Assembly: GCA_035548125.1 (NCBI GenBank)
Contig: DASZTV010000076.1
Span: 1 to 64,000, forward strand
DNA from: DASZTV01 sp035548125
GTDB lineage: Bacteria; Actinomycetota; Actinomycetes; JAFAQI01
DNA: 64,000 nt
Direction of reading: 5' to 3'
Made by a program: the position numbers and the translations under genes. The notes beneath the pieces are model-generated. The model was not told the DNA's origin. It made no database searches and worked only from the letters and a program-made list of their open reading frames with translations. Positions 35,532-43,626 of this stretch are shown one piece after another; the first letter of the stretch is position 1, and every line of letters begins with the position of its first letter.

Positions 35532-36781
35532 TGCCACGAGTCAGCGTCTTCACCCCCAGCCACGACCCGACCTACCTCGATGGCTGCTACGCGAGCCTCT
35601 CCGCCCAGACGTTCACCGACTGGGAGTGGGTCGTCCTCCTCAACGGCAAGGCCCAGCGGTGGTCGCTCGCCCAGCCCGACGAGCGGGTGCGCATCGAGCA
35701 CGCGCCCAACCGGATCAAGGGTGTCGGCGCAGCGAAACACCTCGCCTGCGAGCACGCGACCGGCGAACTCCTCGTCGAACTGGACCACGACGACGTGATC
35801 ACGCCGGACTGCCTGGCGAAGGTGGTCGAGGCCTTCGACGCGAACCCTCACGCGGTCCTGGTGTTCTCGGACTTTGCCCAGATCGAACCCGACGACTCGC
35901 CGAACCAGGAGCGCTTCGCCGCCGAGGCGGGCTGGGTCTATTCAGAGGTGGCGATCGACGGCGTCAGCTACTTGCAATGCCACTCCCTCGAAGCGAGCCC
36001 GCACAACGTCGCGCACATCTGGTACGCGCCGAACCACGTGCGCGCGTTCCGGCGGTCCGCATACGAGGCGATCGGCGGCTACAACACCGACCTCGTCGTC
36101 CTCGACGACCAGGACCTGATGATGCGGCTCTACGAAATCGGCGACTTCGTCCGGATCCCGGAGTGCCTGTATCTGCAGCGGGTGCACCCTCGCAACACCC
36201 AGCGCGACCCGAAGCTCAACGCCGAGATCCAGCAGCAGACCATCGAGCAGTACCGCGTCGGCATCGAACCGCTCACGCTGAGCTGGGCGAGCCGTCACGG
36301 ACTCGAAGCCGTTCACCTCACCACTCCGACGTCAGTGGCGGTCGCGCCGTTCGACGACCGCTTCACCTCCGTGACGATCGACCCAGCGAATCCGACGCTG
36401 CCGTTCGGTGACAACGAGGTCGGTGCCATCAAGGCGATCGACGTGCTGACGCGGATCCCGGACCGTGCGGCCTTCCTCAACGAGTGCTACCGCGTGCTCA
36501 CCCACGGCGGGCTGCTGCTGTCGGATACGCCGAGCACCGACGGCCGAGGCGCGTTCCAGGACCCGAGCAACGTCGCCTTCTACAACGAGAACAGCTTCTC
36601 CTACCTCACCCAGGAGGCCCTGCGCCCGGCCGTACCCGGGCTGACGGCGCGGTTCCAGATCAGCCATCTCGTGACGTACTACCCGACGGCAGAACACGAA
36701 CAGCTGGGCATCCCGTACGTGAAGGCAAACCTGATCGCCATCAAAGACGGTCCGCGCCAAGGCGGCACCCTGCTCGTCTGA
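35528..36781 (+). CDS. Glycosyltransferase family 2 fused to a methyltransferase-like domain
   Basis: A 417-residue protein. The N-terminal GT-A domain begins RVSVFTPSHDPTYLDGCY, with metal-binding acidic residues in ELDHDD (85-89) and FRRSAYEAIGGYNTDLVVLDDQDL further on. From about residue 260 a second domain shows the later half of a class I methyltransferase (LPFGDNEVGAIKAIDVL, FLNECYRVLTHGGLLLSDTP). No GxGxG SAM loop precedes it, so it may be a degenerate or regulatory domain. Start could be the GTG or the ATG directly after it. Its stop abuts the convergent ArsR-type gene with no gap. Confidence 0.8.
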   Translation: MMPRVSVFTPSHDPTYLDGCYASLSAQTFTDWEWVVLLNGKAQRWSLAQPDERVRIEHAPNRIKGVGAAKHLACEHATGELLVELDHDDVITPDCLAKVVEAFDANPHAVLVFSDFAQIEPDDSPNQERFAAEAGWVYSEVAIDGVSYLQCHSLEASPHNVAHIWYAPNHVRAFRRSAYEAIGGYNTDLVVLDDQDLMMRLYEIGDFVRIPECLYLQRVHPRNTQRDPKLNAEIQQQTIEQYRVGIEPLTLSWASRHGLEAVHLTTPTSVAVAPFDDRFTSVTIDPANPTLPFGDNEVGAIKAIDVLTRIPDRAAFLNECYRVLTHGGLLLSDTPSTDGRGAFQDPSNVAFYNENSFSYLTQEALRPAVPGLTARFQISHLVTYYPTAEHEQLGIPYVKANLIAIKDGPRQGGTLLV

Positions 36782-37423
36782 CTAGTTCCCGGACGCAGTC
36801 GGCGGGAGCGGGAACCCGAACGCGGCCACCTGCACCGGCCGGGAGCCTTCCGGGCGCAGCGAGAGATCACCGGTGCGCTCCCGGTAGCGGGACAGTTGCT
36901 CCATGACCGCTTCGCCGATCTCGGCGAGCTCGTCGGCGGTGACGTAGATCAGCCAGTCCGTGATGAACGAGCCCTGCTGCCACTCCTTCGGGTACGACGG
37001 AAGGGTGTCGATGTAGTGCCGAACTCGATCGAACGTCCGCTCCTGCGCGAGGTGGGCAAAGGTCTGGCCGGCGATGGTGACCTCGCCGGGTTCGCCGAGG
37101 TCGATCGACTGCCCGAGCGCGATCCGCCGCCAGGGCCGCGCCCGGCCGGTCCCTCCCGGCACCTCCTCGACGAAGCCGTACTTCGCAAGGGTCCGGAAGT
37201 GGAAGGAGCAGTTTGCCGGCGACTCATCGACGATCTCCGCGGCCTGGGTCGCGGTCAGCGGGCCTTCTCTGCTCAGCGCCTCGAGCAAGGCGAGCCGCAC
37301 CGGGTGCGCGATCGCGCGGATCTCGCGCGGATCGGTCAGCGGCCGCGCGCCGGCGCGGTCGACCTCAGCCGGCCGCTCGGCCACTGCCTTCTTCCGCCGA
37401 GGTTGTCGAGGCTTGGCGGTCAT
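36782..37423 (-). CDS. ArsR-type winged-helix transcriptional regulator
   Basis: A 213-residue regulator. After a basic N-terminus, the helix-turn-helix is read at about 31-90 (DPREIRAIAHPVRLALLEALS, LTATQAAEIVDESPANCSFHFRTLAKYGFVEEV). This is the HTH_20/ArsR subgroup without a metal Cys motif. The ~120-residue C-terminus probably binds a ligand or dimerises. The ATG overlaps the stop of a 59-residue upstream gene (37420-37423). A palindrome over the operon promoter suggests autorepression. Confidence 0.88.
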   Translation of the reverse strand: MTAKPRQPRRKKAVAERPAEVDRAGARPLTDPREIRAIAHPVRLALLEALSREGPLTATQAAEIVDESPANCSFHFRTLAKYGFVEEVPGGTGRARPWRRIALGQSIDLGEPGEVTIAGQTFAHLAQERTFDRVRHYIDTLPSYPKEWQQGSFITDWLIYVTADELAEIGEAVMEQLSRYRERTGDLSLRPEGSRPVQVAAFGFPLPPTASGN

Positions 37424-37599
37424 CGCGCCGTCGCCGGCCCGGTGGCGATCCGCAACCCGACACCGACCAACCACCACCCGGCCCGCTGCCGGACCGGCCG
37501 CGGCTGCGCAGCCGTCCGCGCGACCGTCGGTCGCATCGCGGCCCGGTGCAGGTCGGCGACGCGGGCCTTCGCCAAGTCATATCCGAGCGGGCTGTTCAT
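37420..37599 (-). CDS. Small protein paired with the ArsR-type regulator
   Basis: A 59-residue basic protein beginning MNSPLGYDLAKARVADLHRAA and ending in WWLVGVGLRIATGPATAR. AAAGGAG stands eight bases before the ATG, an excellent ribosome site, and a consensus-like promoter lies just upstream. Its stop overlaps the regulator start, so the two form a two-gene operon. Family unknown. The helical N-terminus plus Arg-rich middle could bind nucleic acid or membrane. Confidence 0.75.
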   Translation of the reverse strand: MNSPLGYDLAKARVADLHRAAMRPTVARTAAQPRPVRQRAGWWLVGVGLRIATGPATAR

Positions 37600-37622
37600 A
37601 GAAAGACTCCTTTCGATAAATG

Positions 37623-37653
37623 GAAAGTAATCTTTCGAAACAACCCTTGTCAA
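37623..37653 (-). promoter_or_regulatory. Promoter with probable ArsR-type operator
   Basis: Read on the minus strand, a perfect TTGACA (-35, 37648-37653) is followed after 18 bases by TACTTT (-10, 37624-37629). The inverted repeat GAAAG-TAAT-CTTTC (37623-37636) covers the -10, and CCCTTG-T-CAAGGG covers the -35. Binding by the operon's own repressor would block RNA polymerase. Confidence 0.7.
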
Positions 37654-37694
37654 GGGGATCGGAAGGGGCGCAACGACGGCGCGGCCCTAAGGGA

Positions 37695-37713
37695 GGCCAC
37701 ACAACGTGTGGCC
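37695..37713 (-). terminator. Hairpin downstream of lepA
   Basis: GGCCACAC-AAC-GTGTGGCC is a perfect eight-base-pair stem with a three-base loop, 43 bases past the lepA stop. A second, weaker GGGGC/GCCCC hairpin (37732-37749) lies closer to the stop. No T-run follows, as is common for actinobacterial terminators. Confidence 0.55.
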
Positions 37714-37756
37714 GACCAGCCGCGCGTCGGTGGGGCCTTTCCGAGCCCCCGTCGGG

Positions 37757-39598
37757 CTACTTCTCTGGGGCTGAGTTGGTGGAGAGAGCGGCGATGAAGG
37801 CCTCTTGAGGCACTTCGACCCTCCCCACCATCTTCATCCGCCGCTTGCCTTCCTTCTGCTTCTCGAGCAGCTTGCGCTTGCGGGTGATGTCGCCGCCATA
37901 GCACTTGGCGAGCACGTCCTTGCGCATCGCGCGGATGTTCTCCCGGGCGATCACCCGCGAGCCGATCGCGGCTTGGATCGGCACCTCGAACTGCTGGCGC
38001 GGGATCAGCTCGCGAAGCTTGGACGCCATCGCGGTTCCATAGCTGTACGCCTTGTCCTTATGCACGATGGCGCTGAACGCGTCGACCGGTTCGCCCTGCA
38101 GCAGGATGTCGACCTTCACCAGGTCCGCGCTCTGCTCCCCCGCGGGTTCGTAGTCCAGCGACGCGTAACCGCGGGTCCGGGACTTCAGCTGGTCGAAGAA
38201 GTCGAAGATGATCTCGCCGAGCGGAAGGGTGTACTTCAGCTCCACGCGGTCCTCGGAGAGGTAGTCCATCCCCTTCAACGTGCCGCGCCGGGACTGGCAG
38301 AGGTCCATCACCGCGCCGACGTAGTCGCCGGGGAGCAGCAGCATCGCGTCCACGATCGGTTCGAAGACCTCGCCGATCTTGCGTGCCGGCCAGTCGGCCG
38401 GGTTGGTGACGACGACTTCGCCGCCTTCTTCCAGCTCGACGCGGTAGACGACGTTGGGCGCGGTGGAGATCAGCGAGAGATCGAACTCACGCTCGAGCCG
38501 CTCCCGGACGATCTCGAGGTGCAACAGGCCGAGGAAGCCGCACCGGAACCCGAACCCCAGCGCCGTCGACGTCTCGGGCTCATAGACCAGTGCCGCGTCG
38601 TTGAGCTGCAGCTTGTCGAGCGCGTCGCGCAGCAATGGATAGTCGCTGCCGTCGATCGGGTACAGCCCCGAGTAGACCATCGGCTTGGGATTGCGGTAGC
38701 CGCCGAGCGACTTCTCGGCCGGACGCGTTGCGCTCGTGATGGTGTCGCCGACACGCGCCTGCCGGACATCCTTCACCCCGGAGATCACATAGCCGACCTC
38801 GCCGACGCCGAGGCTCGGGGCCGGCGTGGGATCGGGCGCCGCGACCCCGACCTCGAGGGTCTCGTGAGCTGCGCCGGTCGACATCATCAGGCAACGGTCA
38901 CGCGTGGTCAGCCGGCCATCGACCACCCGCACGTAGCTGATGACACCGCGGTAGATGTCGTAGATCGAGTCGAAGATCAGTGCCCGCGCTGGTGCGTCGG
39001 GATCACCGACCGGTGCCGGTACCTGAGCCACCACCTGGTCGAGCAGGTCCCGTACGCCTTCGCCGGTCTTGGCGCTCACCCGCAGTACGTCGCCCGGGTC
39101 GCAGCCGATGATCCGGGCGATCTCTTCGGCGTACTTCTCCGGCTGTGCCGCCGGCAGGTCGATCTTGTTGAGGACCGGGATCAGGTGCAGGTCGTTCTCG
39201 ATCGCAAGGTAGAGGTTGGCCAGGGTTTGCGCCTCGATGCCCTGCGCGGCGTCGACCAGCAGGATTGCGCCCTCGCACGCCGCGAGGCTGCGGCTGACCT
39301 CGTAGGAGAAGTCAACGTGACCGGGGGTGTCGATCAGGTGCAGGACGTAGTCCTCGCCGTCGACCCGCCAGGGCAGCCGGACGTTCTGCGCCTTGATCGT
39401 GATGCCGCGCTCACGCTCGATGTCCATCTTGTCCAGGTACTGCGCGCGCATCTGGCGCGAGTCGACCAGGCCGGTGAGCTCGAGCATGCGGTCGGCAAGG
39501 GTGGACTTGCCATGATCGATGTGCGCGATGATGCAAAAGTTCCGGATCCGAGCCGGATCGGTCGGGGCGTCACTCGCGGGCACGTTCCATCGTGGCAC
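37757..39598 (-). CDS. lepA: Elongation factor 4 (LepA), GTPase
   Basis: A 613-residue translational GTPase. The P-loop AHIDHGKST is at 25-33, with the switch region RERGITIKAQNV, G3 DTPGHVDF, and G4 NKID. The LepA-specific C-terminal domain has RKIGEVFEPIVDA, and the end carries KCYGGDITRKRKLLEKQKEGKRRMK. Length is normal. Start is read as the GTG at 39596-39598, though another GTG five codons later is possible. It diverges from rpsT, as is usual in actinobacteria. Confidence 0.96.
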   Translation of the reverse strand: MPRWNVPASDAPTDPARIRNFCIIAHIDHGKSTLADRMLELTGLVDSRQMRAQYLDKMDIERERGITIKAQNVRLPWRVDGEDYVLHLIDTPGHVDFSYEVSRSLAACEGAILLVDAAQGIEAQTLANLYLAIENDLHLIPVLNKIDLPAAQPEKYAEEIARIIGCDPGDVLRVSAKTGEGVRDLLDQVVAQVPAPVGDPDAPARALIFDSIYDIYRGVISYVRVVDGRLTTRDRCLMMSTGAAHETLEVGVAAPDPTPAPSLGVGEVGYVISGVKDVRQARVGDTITSATRPAEKSLGGYRNPKPMVYSGLYPIDGSDYPLLRDALDKLQLNDAALVYEPETSTALGFGFRCGFLGLLHLEIVRERLEREFDLSLISTAPNVVYRVELEEGGEVVVTNPADWPARKIGEVFEPIVDAMLLLPGDYVGAVMDLCQSRRGTLKGMDYLSEDRVELKYTLPLGEIIFDFFDQLKSRTRGYASLDYEPAGEQSADLVKVDILLQGEPVDAFSAIVHKDKAYSYGTAMASKLRELIPRQQFEVPIQAAIGSRVIARENIRAMRKDVLAKCYGGDITRKRKLLEKQKEGKRRMKMVGRVEVPQEAFIAALSTNSAPEK

Positions 39599-39743
39599 GA
39601 GCGCGATCGCGACTGCCGCCTGGCCGTCCTAGAGGGCGGCCAGATCGCCATCGAGGATTGGGCAGGCGCTGCGCTCGGCTGGTAGCCTCGTGAGCGCAGT
39701 TTCCGCTCTTCCCCCTCCTGAAATCGATCGAGGTAGCTCCCGC

Positions 39744-40004
39744 GTGGCCAACATCAAGAGCCAGATCAAGCGCAACAAGCAGAACGAGGCTGCTCGACTG
39801 CGCAACAAGGCCGTGAAGTCGGAGCTGAAGACCGCGGTACGCCGCTTCCGTGAAACTGCCGAGACCGGCGACGCCGAGGCCACGACCGCGGCGCTTCGCA
39901 GCGCCTCCCGGCTGATCGACAAGGCCGCCAGCAAGGGCGTGATCCACCCCAACCAGGCTGCCAACCGCAAGTCGGCAATGGCGCTCCGCGCCAACAAAGA
40001 CTGA
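39744..40004 (+). CDS. rpsT: 30S ribosomal protein S20
   Basis: An 86-residue helical ribosomal protein. The start MANIKSQIKRNKQNEAARLRN and the end HPNQAANRKSAMALRANKD are the family hallmarks. The chosen GTG is preceded by GAGG ten bases upstream. The 3' end, including the stop codon, is part of a 25-base tandem repeat (see the repeat entry). It diverges from lepA with a 145-base shared control region. Confidence 0.97.
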   Translation: MANIKSQIKRNKQNEAARLRNKAVKSELKTAVRRFRETAETGDAEATTAALRSASRLIDKAASKGVIHPNQAANRKSAMALRANKD

Positions 40005-40042
40005 GCCGCTCCGCGCCAACAAAGACTGAGCCGCTCCGCGCC
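39984..40042. repeat. 25-base tandem repeat containing the rpsT stop codon
   Basis: Two identical 25-base units (39984-40008 and 40009-40033) and nine bases of a third. The first unit encodes the last residues of S20 and its TGA. The second is an exact copy outside the gene. This looks like a recent slippage duplication with no change to the protein. Confidence 0.9.
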
Positions 40043-40052
40043 GACCAGGACG

Positions 40053-41237
40053 CTAGTCCGCTCCTGACCTGAGGTTTCGCCGCAGGCTTCCGGCGAGCAC
40101 ATCGTTCGCCTTCACGATCAGCGCCACCACGAGCGGCAGGACGACGATCGTCCACACGCTGGCCGCGCCGGAGAGCACCAGCACGACGGCCACCGCGACT
40201 GCGCCTTCGAAGAACAGCGCGCGCAGCCAGCCGTTGGGGCGCACGTACCGCAGCCGCAGCAACCGCCAGTAGAGCGGCGCAGGTCGACCGGCCCATTCCT
40301 TCGGGACTTCCGGAGCCGGCTCGTAGAACTCGTCGGGATGCGGATCGATCACGGGCTCGACGACAAGCGGCGGCGCGGCCGCGACCGCCTCGTCGACGTC
40401 GACGTCGTCAGCGGATGACGCGGGGAGCGGGACCAGCCTGGTGATCGTCGCGGGGTAGGGCTCGTCCAGGACCGCGACCCGAGCTGGTTCGTACGGCGCC
40501 GGCTCGCGGACCAGCAGGATCTGGGAGACCACCGGAGGGCGGTCATCCGCCGGCGGGCCGAGCCAGGCGGGCGGCTCCTCGTCCGGTTCCTCGTCGGCCT
40601 CCTCGATGGCCGACTCCTCGAAGAGCGCGGTCGGCGCGGCGGCGGACTCATCACCGGCCGGGTTGCCGGCGTCATCGGCGGCCGCGGCCGGCTCGGGCCG
40701 CCACGGCGTCAGGTCGAATCCGGGTTCCGCCGGCGGCAGTGCCGGGACCGGCCGGAACTCGATGTCCAGGTCGGTGTGGGTGTCGAACGCATCGAGGTCT
40801 TCAGTTTCCTCGACGACCGGCTCCGCTCGGCCGAACACCTCTTCGATGCTCAGCGCGCGTACGGGTTCCGGCTCGGGCTCGGGCTCGGGTTCCGGTTCGG
40901 GCTCCGGTTCCGGTTCGGGCTCCGGTTCCGGTTCCGGTTCGGGCTCCGGTTCCGGCTCGGGTTCGGGCTCGGGCTCCGGCAGGACCGCGAGCGGGGTCAG
41001 CTCCTCAACCGGTTCCGGCGCTTCCATGACGGAGGCCACCGGCTCGGCGGTGCGTCTCAGCCGGGCGACGGACGCGGACGCCTCCTGCTCGCGGCGGTGC
41101 TGGGACCGCCAGCGCAGCTCCTCCAGTGTCGGTGGCCGCAGGTCGGGCAACAGGATCGAACGGCGAGAGCGCAGCCGCAGCGGTGGGTGCGCGGGACGGT
41201 CCTCGGCGGAGCGGTCGTCGGTGTCGGGCGTCGTCAT
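40053..41237 (-). CDS. Membrane protein with long (Glu-Pro) repeat
   Basis: A 394-residue protein. It has a basic N-terminus, a heptad-like Arg-rich stretch (about 38-65), and then an uninterrupted run of about 19 Glu-Pro units (roughly residues 88-125). An acidic/Pro/Ala-rich low-complexity region follows to about 315, then two C-terminal hydrophobic helices ([21 protein letters not shown] and a second). The protein is anchored by its C-terminus and carries a stiff, extended, acidic arm, as in TonB-like or wall-spanning proteins. The start overlaps the holA stop. Function unknown. Confidence 0.75.
40864..40980. repeat. Hexanucleotide tandem repeat coding for Glu-Pro
   Basis: Nineteen successive six-base units (GGTTCC, GGTTCG, GGCTCC, GGCTCG on the plus strand) plus a half unit, read on the minus strand as Glu-Pro. 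Synonymous third-base changes differ between units, so the repeat is old or under selection at protein level rather than a fresh expansion. Unit number may vary between strains. Confidence 0.92.
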
Positions 41238-42178
41238 GCGGCGGAGTTCGCCGCCTCGGCAACCATCAGCACCGCGCGCTCGACGGCGTAGGCCGCGTCG
41301 TCACCGGCACCCTTGAGGTCCGCGTCGGCAGCGGCGACGGCACGGACCGCGCGCGCCAAGGCGTCCGGGCGCCAGCGGCGCAGCCAGTCCTGGGCGCGGC
41401 GTACCTTCCAGGCGGGCATCCCGAGGCGGGCGGCGACGGCGTCCGGCGAGCCTTGGCCGGCCGCCGCGACCTGAGCGATCAATCGGAGGTTGGCCGCAAG
41501 AGAACTGCTCACCAGCACCGGGTCCAGCCCCGTGGCGAACGCCCAACGCAGCGTCTCGATGGCGGCCGCGGCGTTGCCTTCGACCGCCCGGTCGGCGACG
41601 GTGAACCCACTCGACTCGGCGCGTCCGCGGTAGTAGAGCGCCACCTCGGCCACCCCCACACTGCGCCCGACGTCGGCGGCGAGCTGGGCGGAGGCCGTCG
41701 CCAGCTCGCGCAGATCGGTTCCGACCGCGGCGACCAGATCGGCGGCAGCCTCACGATCCATGCGGCCGCCTGCGGCCTTGACCTCATCGATCACGAACTG
41801 TTCGCGATCCCGCAGCGAGCTGATCCGCGGCACCGGCACCACGGTCGCGCCGATCCCCTTCAGCGCCTCCAAGACGGCTTTGCCCTTCGCGCCGCCGGCG
41901 TGCGAGCCGACAATGCGCAGCTCGGTCGCGTCGTCCTCCGCAATCGAGACCAGCGTGTCGACGACGTCCTTCGGGAGGTCCTGCAGCGACCGGACCAGCA
42001 GGACGCGCTCGTCGCCGAACAGCGAGGGTGAGGCCAGCTCCATCAGCAGATCGCTGGTGAGCTCGGCGGCGGCCGCCTCGTGCACGGTGGTCCCCGGCCC
42101 CGCCGCCGCGACGGCCCGCGCCACGATCCGATCCGCGAGCAGACCTTCCTCGCCCACCGCGATCGTCATGCTCGGCAC
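41234..42178 (-). CDS. holA: DNA polymerase III subunit delta
   Basis: Clamp-loader subunit, 314 residues. The pattern [55 protein letters not shown] and the C-terminal [17 protein letters not shown] matches the actinobacterial delta family. The start may be the GTG at 42176-42178, two bases after the comEC stop, or the ATG three codons later. The family is weakly conserved, but the slot after comEC is diagnostic. Confidence 0.9.
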
Positions 42179-42180
42179 GC

Positions 42181-43626
42181 TTACAGAATCGCATGCTGCG
42201 ACGACTCGGTCGGGGAGGTCGCAAGCCGGACCAACAGCGTCGCGATGCCAATCGCAACGACAACGGAAACCCCGCGGGGAACCACCGCCCCCGCGCCCGG
42301 CAACGCCGCAGCGATTCGTGCAACCCGCGCCACGAGAGCTGTCGGCACGCCCGCCAGCCACACGAGTGGTGCTGCCACGGCAGCAGACAGCGGCGCGACG
42401 ACGGCAGCCAGCACGCCGAGGATCGTGGCGGGAACGACGGCTGGCGCGGCGAGCACGTTGGCGGGGACGGCGTACGGCGTGAGCTGGCCGAACGCGAGCA
42501 GCAGCACCGGCGTGCAGGCGAGCTGCGCCGCGGCGGAGACCGCAACCGCCAATGCGAGCGGACGCGGCAATCGCGCCGCCAGCCGCTGCGTCCAGCGAGG
42601 AGCGAGCACGATGATTCCCGCCGTCGCCATGACCGATAGCGCGAAACCCACCGACCGCGCGAGAAACGGGTTCGCCACCACGAGGATCAGGACCGCGACG
42701 GCCAGGGTCGACCTGCCCGACGTACGCCTGCCGGCGAACATCGCGAGCAGCGCCACCCCGCTCATCACCGCCGCCCGCAGGACACTCGGCGACGGCCGGG
42801 CGAGGATGACGAAGCCGATGACGGCCAGCGCAGCCCCCATCACCCGGCTTCGCCGCCGCAGCCCGGCGGTGCGAGCCGCCGACAGGACGACCCCGAGCAC
42901 GATGCTCAGGTTCTCCCCCGACACCGCCTCGAGATGGCTCAGCCCGGAGACCTGCATGTCGGCCCGCAGATCCGCCGGGACAGCCGCGGTGTCGCCGTCC
43001 ACCAGGCTCGGTAACAGGCCCCGCGGGTCCGCGGGCAACGAGGCGCAGGACCGCTCGAGTGCCACCCTGGCCCTCCCGGCGGCACGCTGCCACCATCCCG
43101 GGTGGCCGATCAGCACCGGGGGCGAGCTGACCATCAGCACGGCGGCGACGTCGTCACCCGAACGCGGAGGCGCAAAACCGGCGTCGATCCGGACCCGCTG
43201 CCCGGGCAGCAGCCGCAGCCAGCCGGTTCCGTGCGCGAGGAGCAGGACCGGTACGTCGACGTCCTCCCAACCGCGATCGGAGACCCGAAGGGCGGTCGCG
43301 TCCACGAGCACCAGGGAGGACCCTCCGACCACGGTGGGGTCGCGTACCAGCTCGACGACGACGGCGCGGTGGGCGTGCTGCTGCGCGAGTCGTGGGATCT
43401 CGCCGGCGTGCAGCCGGTGCACGTGCCAGGCGACGCTCGGTCCGGCGATCGCGACGCCGAGTGCGAGCCCGGCGGCCGCGGCGCCGGTCCGCCCGAAGCG
43501 GCGCACCAGCCAGGCGAGCGCGATTCCGGCCAACGCGCCCGCGATCGAGCAGCGGGTAGGCAGCAGGGTGCCGAGCGCCGCCGCACCCCAAGCGCCGACG
43601 GCAACTGCGATGGCGGCGGCGTTCAG
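42181..43626 (-). CDS. comEC: ComEC/Rec2-type DNA-uptake channel, short form
   Basis: About 481 residues. The N-terminal hydrophobic/OB-fold part (to ~190) is followed by the Competence domain with HLEAVSGENLSIVLG, many transmembrane helices and an end at ATLLVRLATSP. The C-terminal metallo-beta-lactamase nuclease domain of long ComEC forms is absent. No ATG or GTG lies near the expected N-terminus. I place the start at CTG 43624-43626, which overlaps the comEA stop (CTGA). A start further inside cannot be excluded. Confidence 0.8.
   Translation of the reverse strand: MNAAAIAVAVGAWGAAALGTLLPTRCSIAGALAGIALAWLVRRFGRTGAAAAGLALGVAIAGPSVAWHVHRLHAGEIPRLAQQHAHRAVVVELVRDPTVVGGSSLVLVDATALRVSDRGWEDVDVPVLLLAHGTGWLRLLPGQRVRIDAGFAPPRSGDDVAAVLMVSSPPVLIGHPGWWQRAAGRARVALERSCASLPADPRGLLPSLVDGDTAAVPADLRADMQVSGLSHLEAVSGENLSIVLGVVLSAARTAGLRRRSRVMGAALAVIGFVILARPSPSVLRAAVMSGVALLAMFAGRRTSGRSTLAVAVLILVVANPFLARSVGFALSVMATAGIIVLAPRWTQRLAARLPRPLALAVAVSAAAQLACTPVLLLAFGQLTPYAVPANVLAAPAVVPATILGVLAAVVAPLSAAVAAPLVWLAGVPTALVARVARIAAALPGAGAVVPRGVSVVVAIGIATLLVRLATSPTESSQHAIL

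Noticed and set aside
39570..40102. Minus-strand frames across rpsT with repeated SVFVGAERLSL-type segments
   Set aside because: The repetition comes only from the 25-base tandem repeat, and rpsT on the plus strand explains the region.
40864..40980. CRISPR-like or regulatory DNA repeat
   Set aside because: The units are six bases with no spacers and stay in phase with the Glu-Pro reading frame. This is a protein-coding repeat.
40739..41291. Plus-strand frames rich in Gly-Ser or Arg-Ala over the hexamer repeat
   Set aside because: They are alternate readings of the Glu-Pro repeat. The minus-strand frame has the ATGA overlap with holA and membrane helices at its end.
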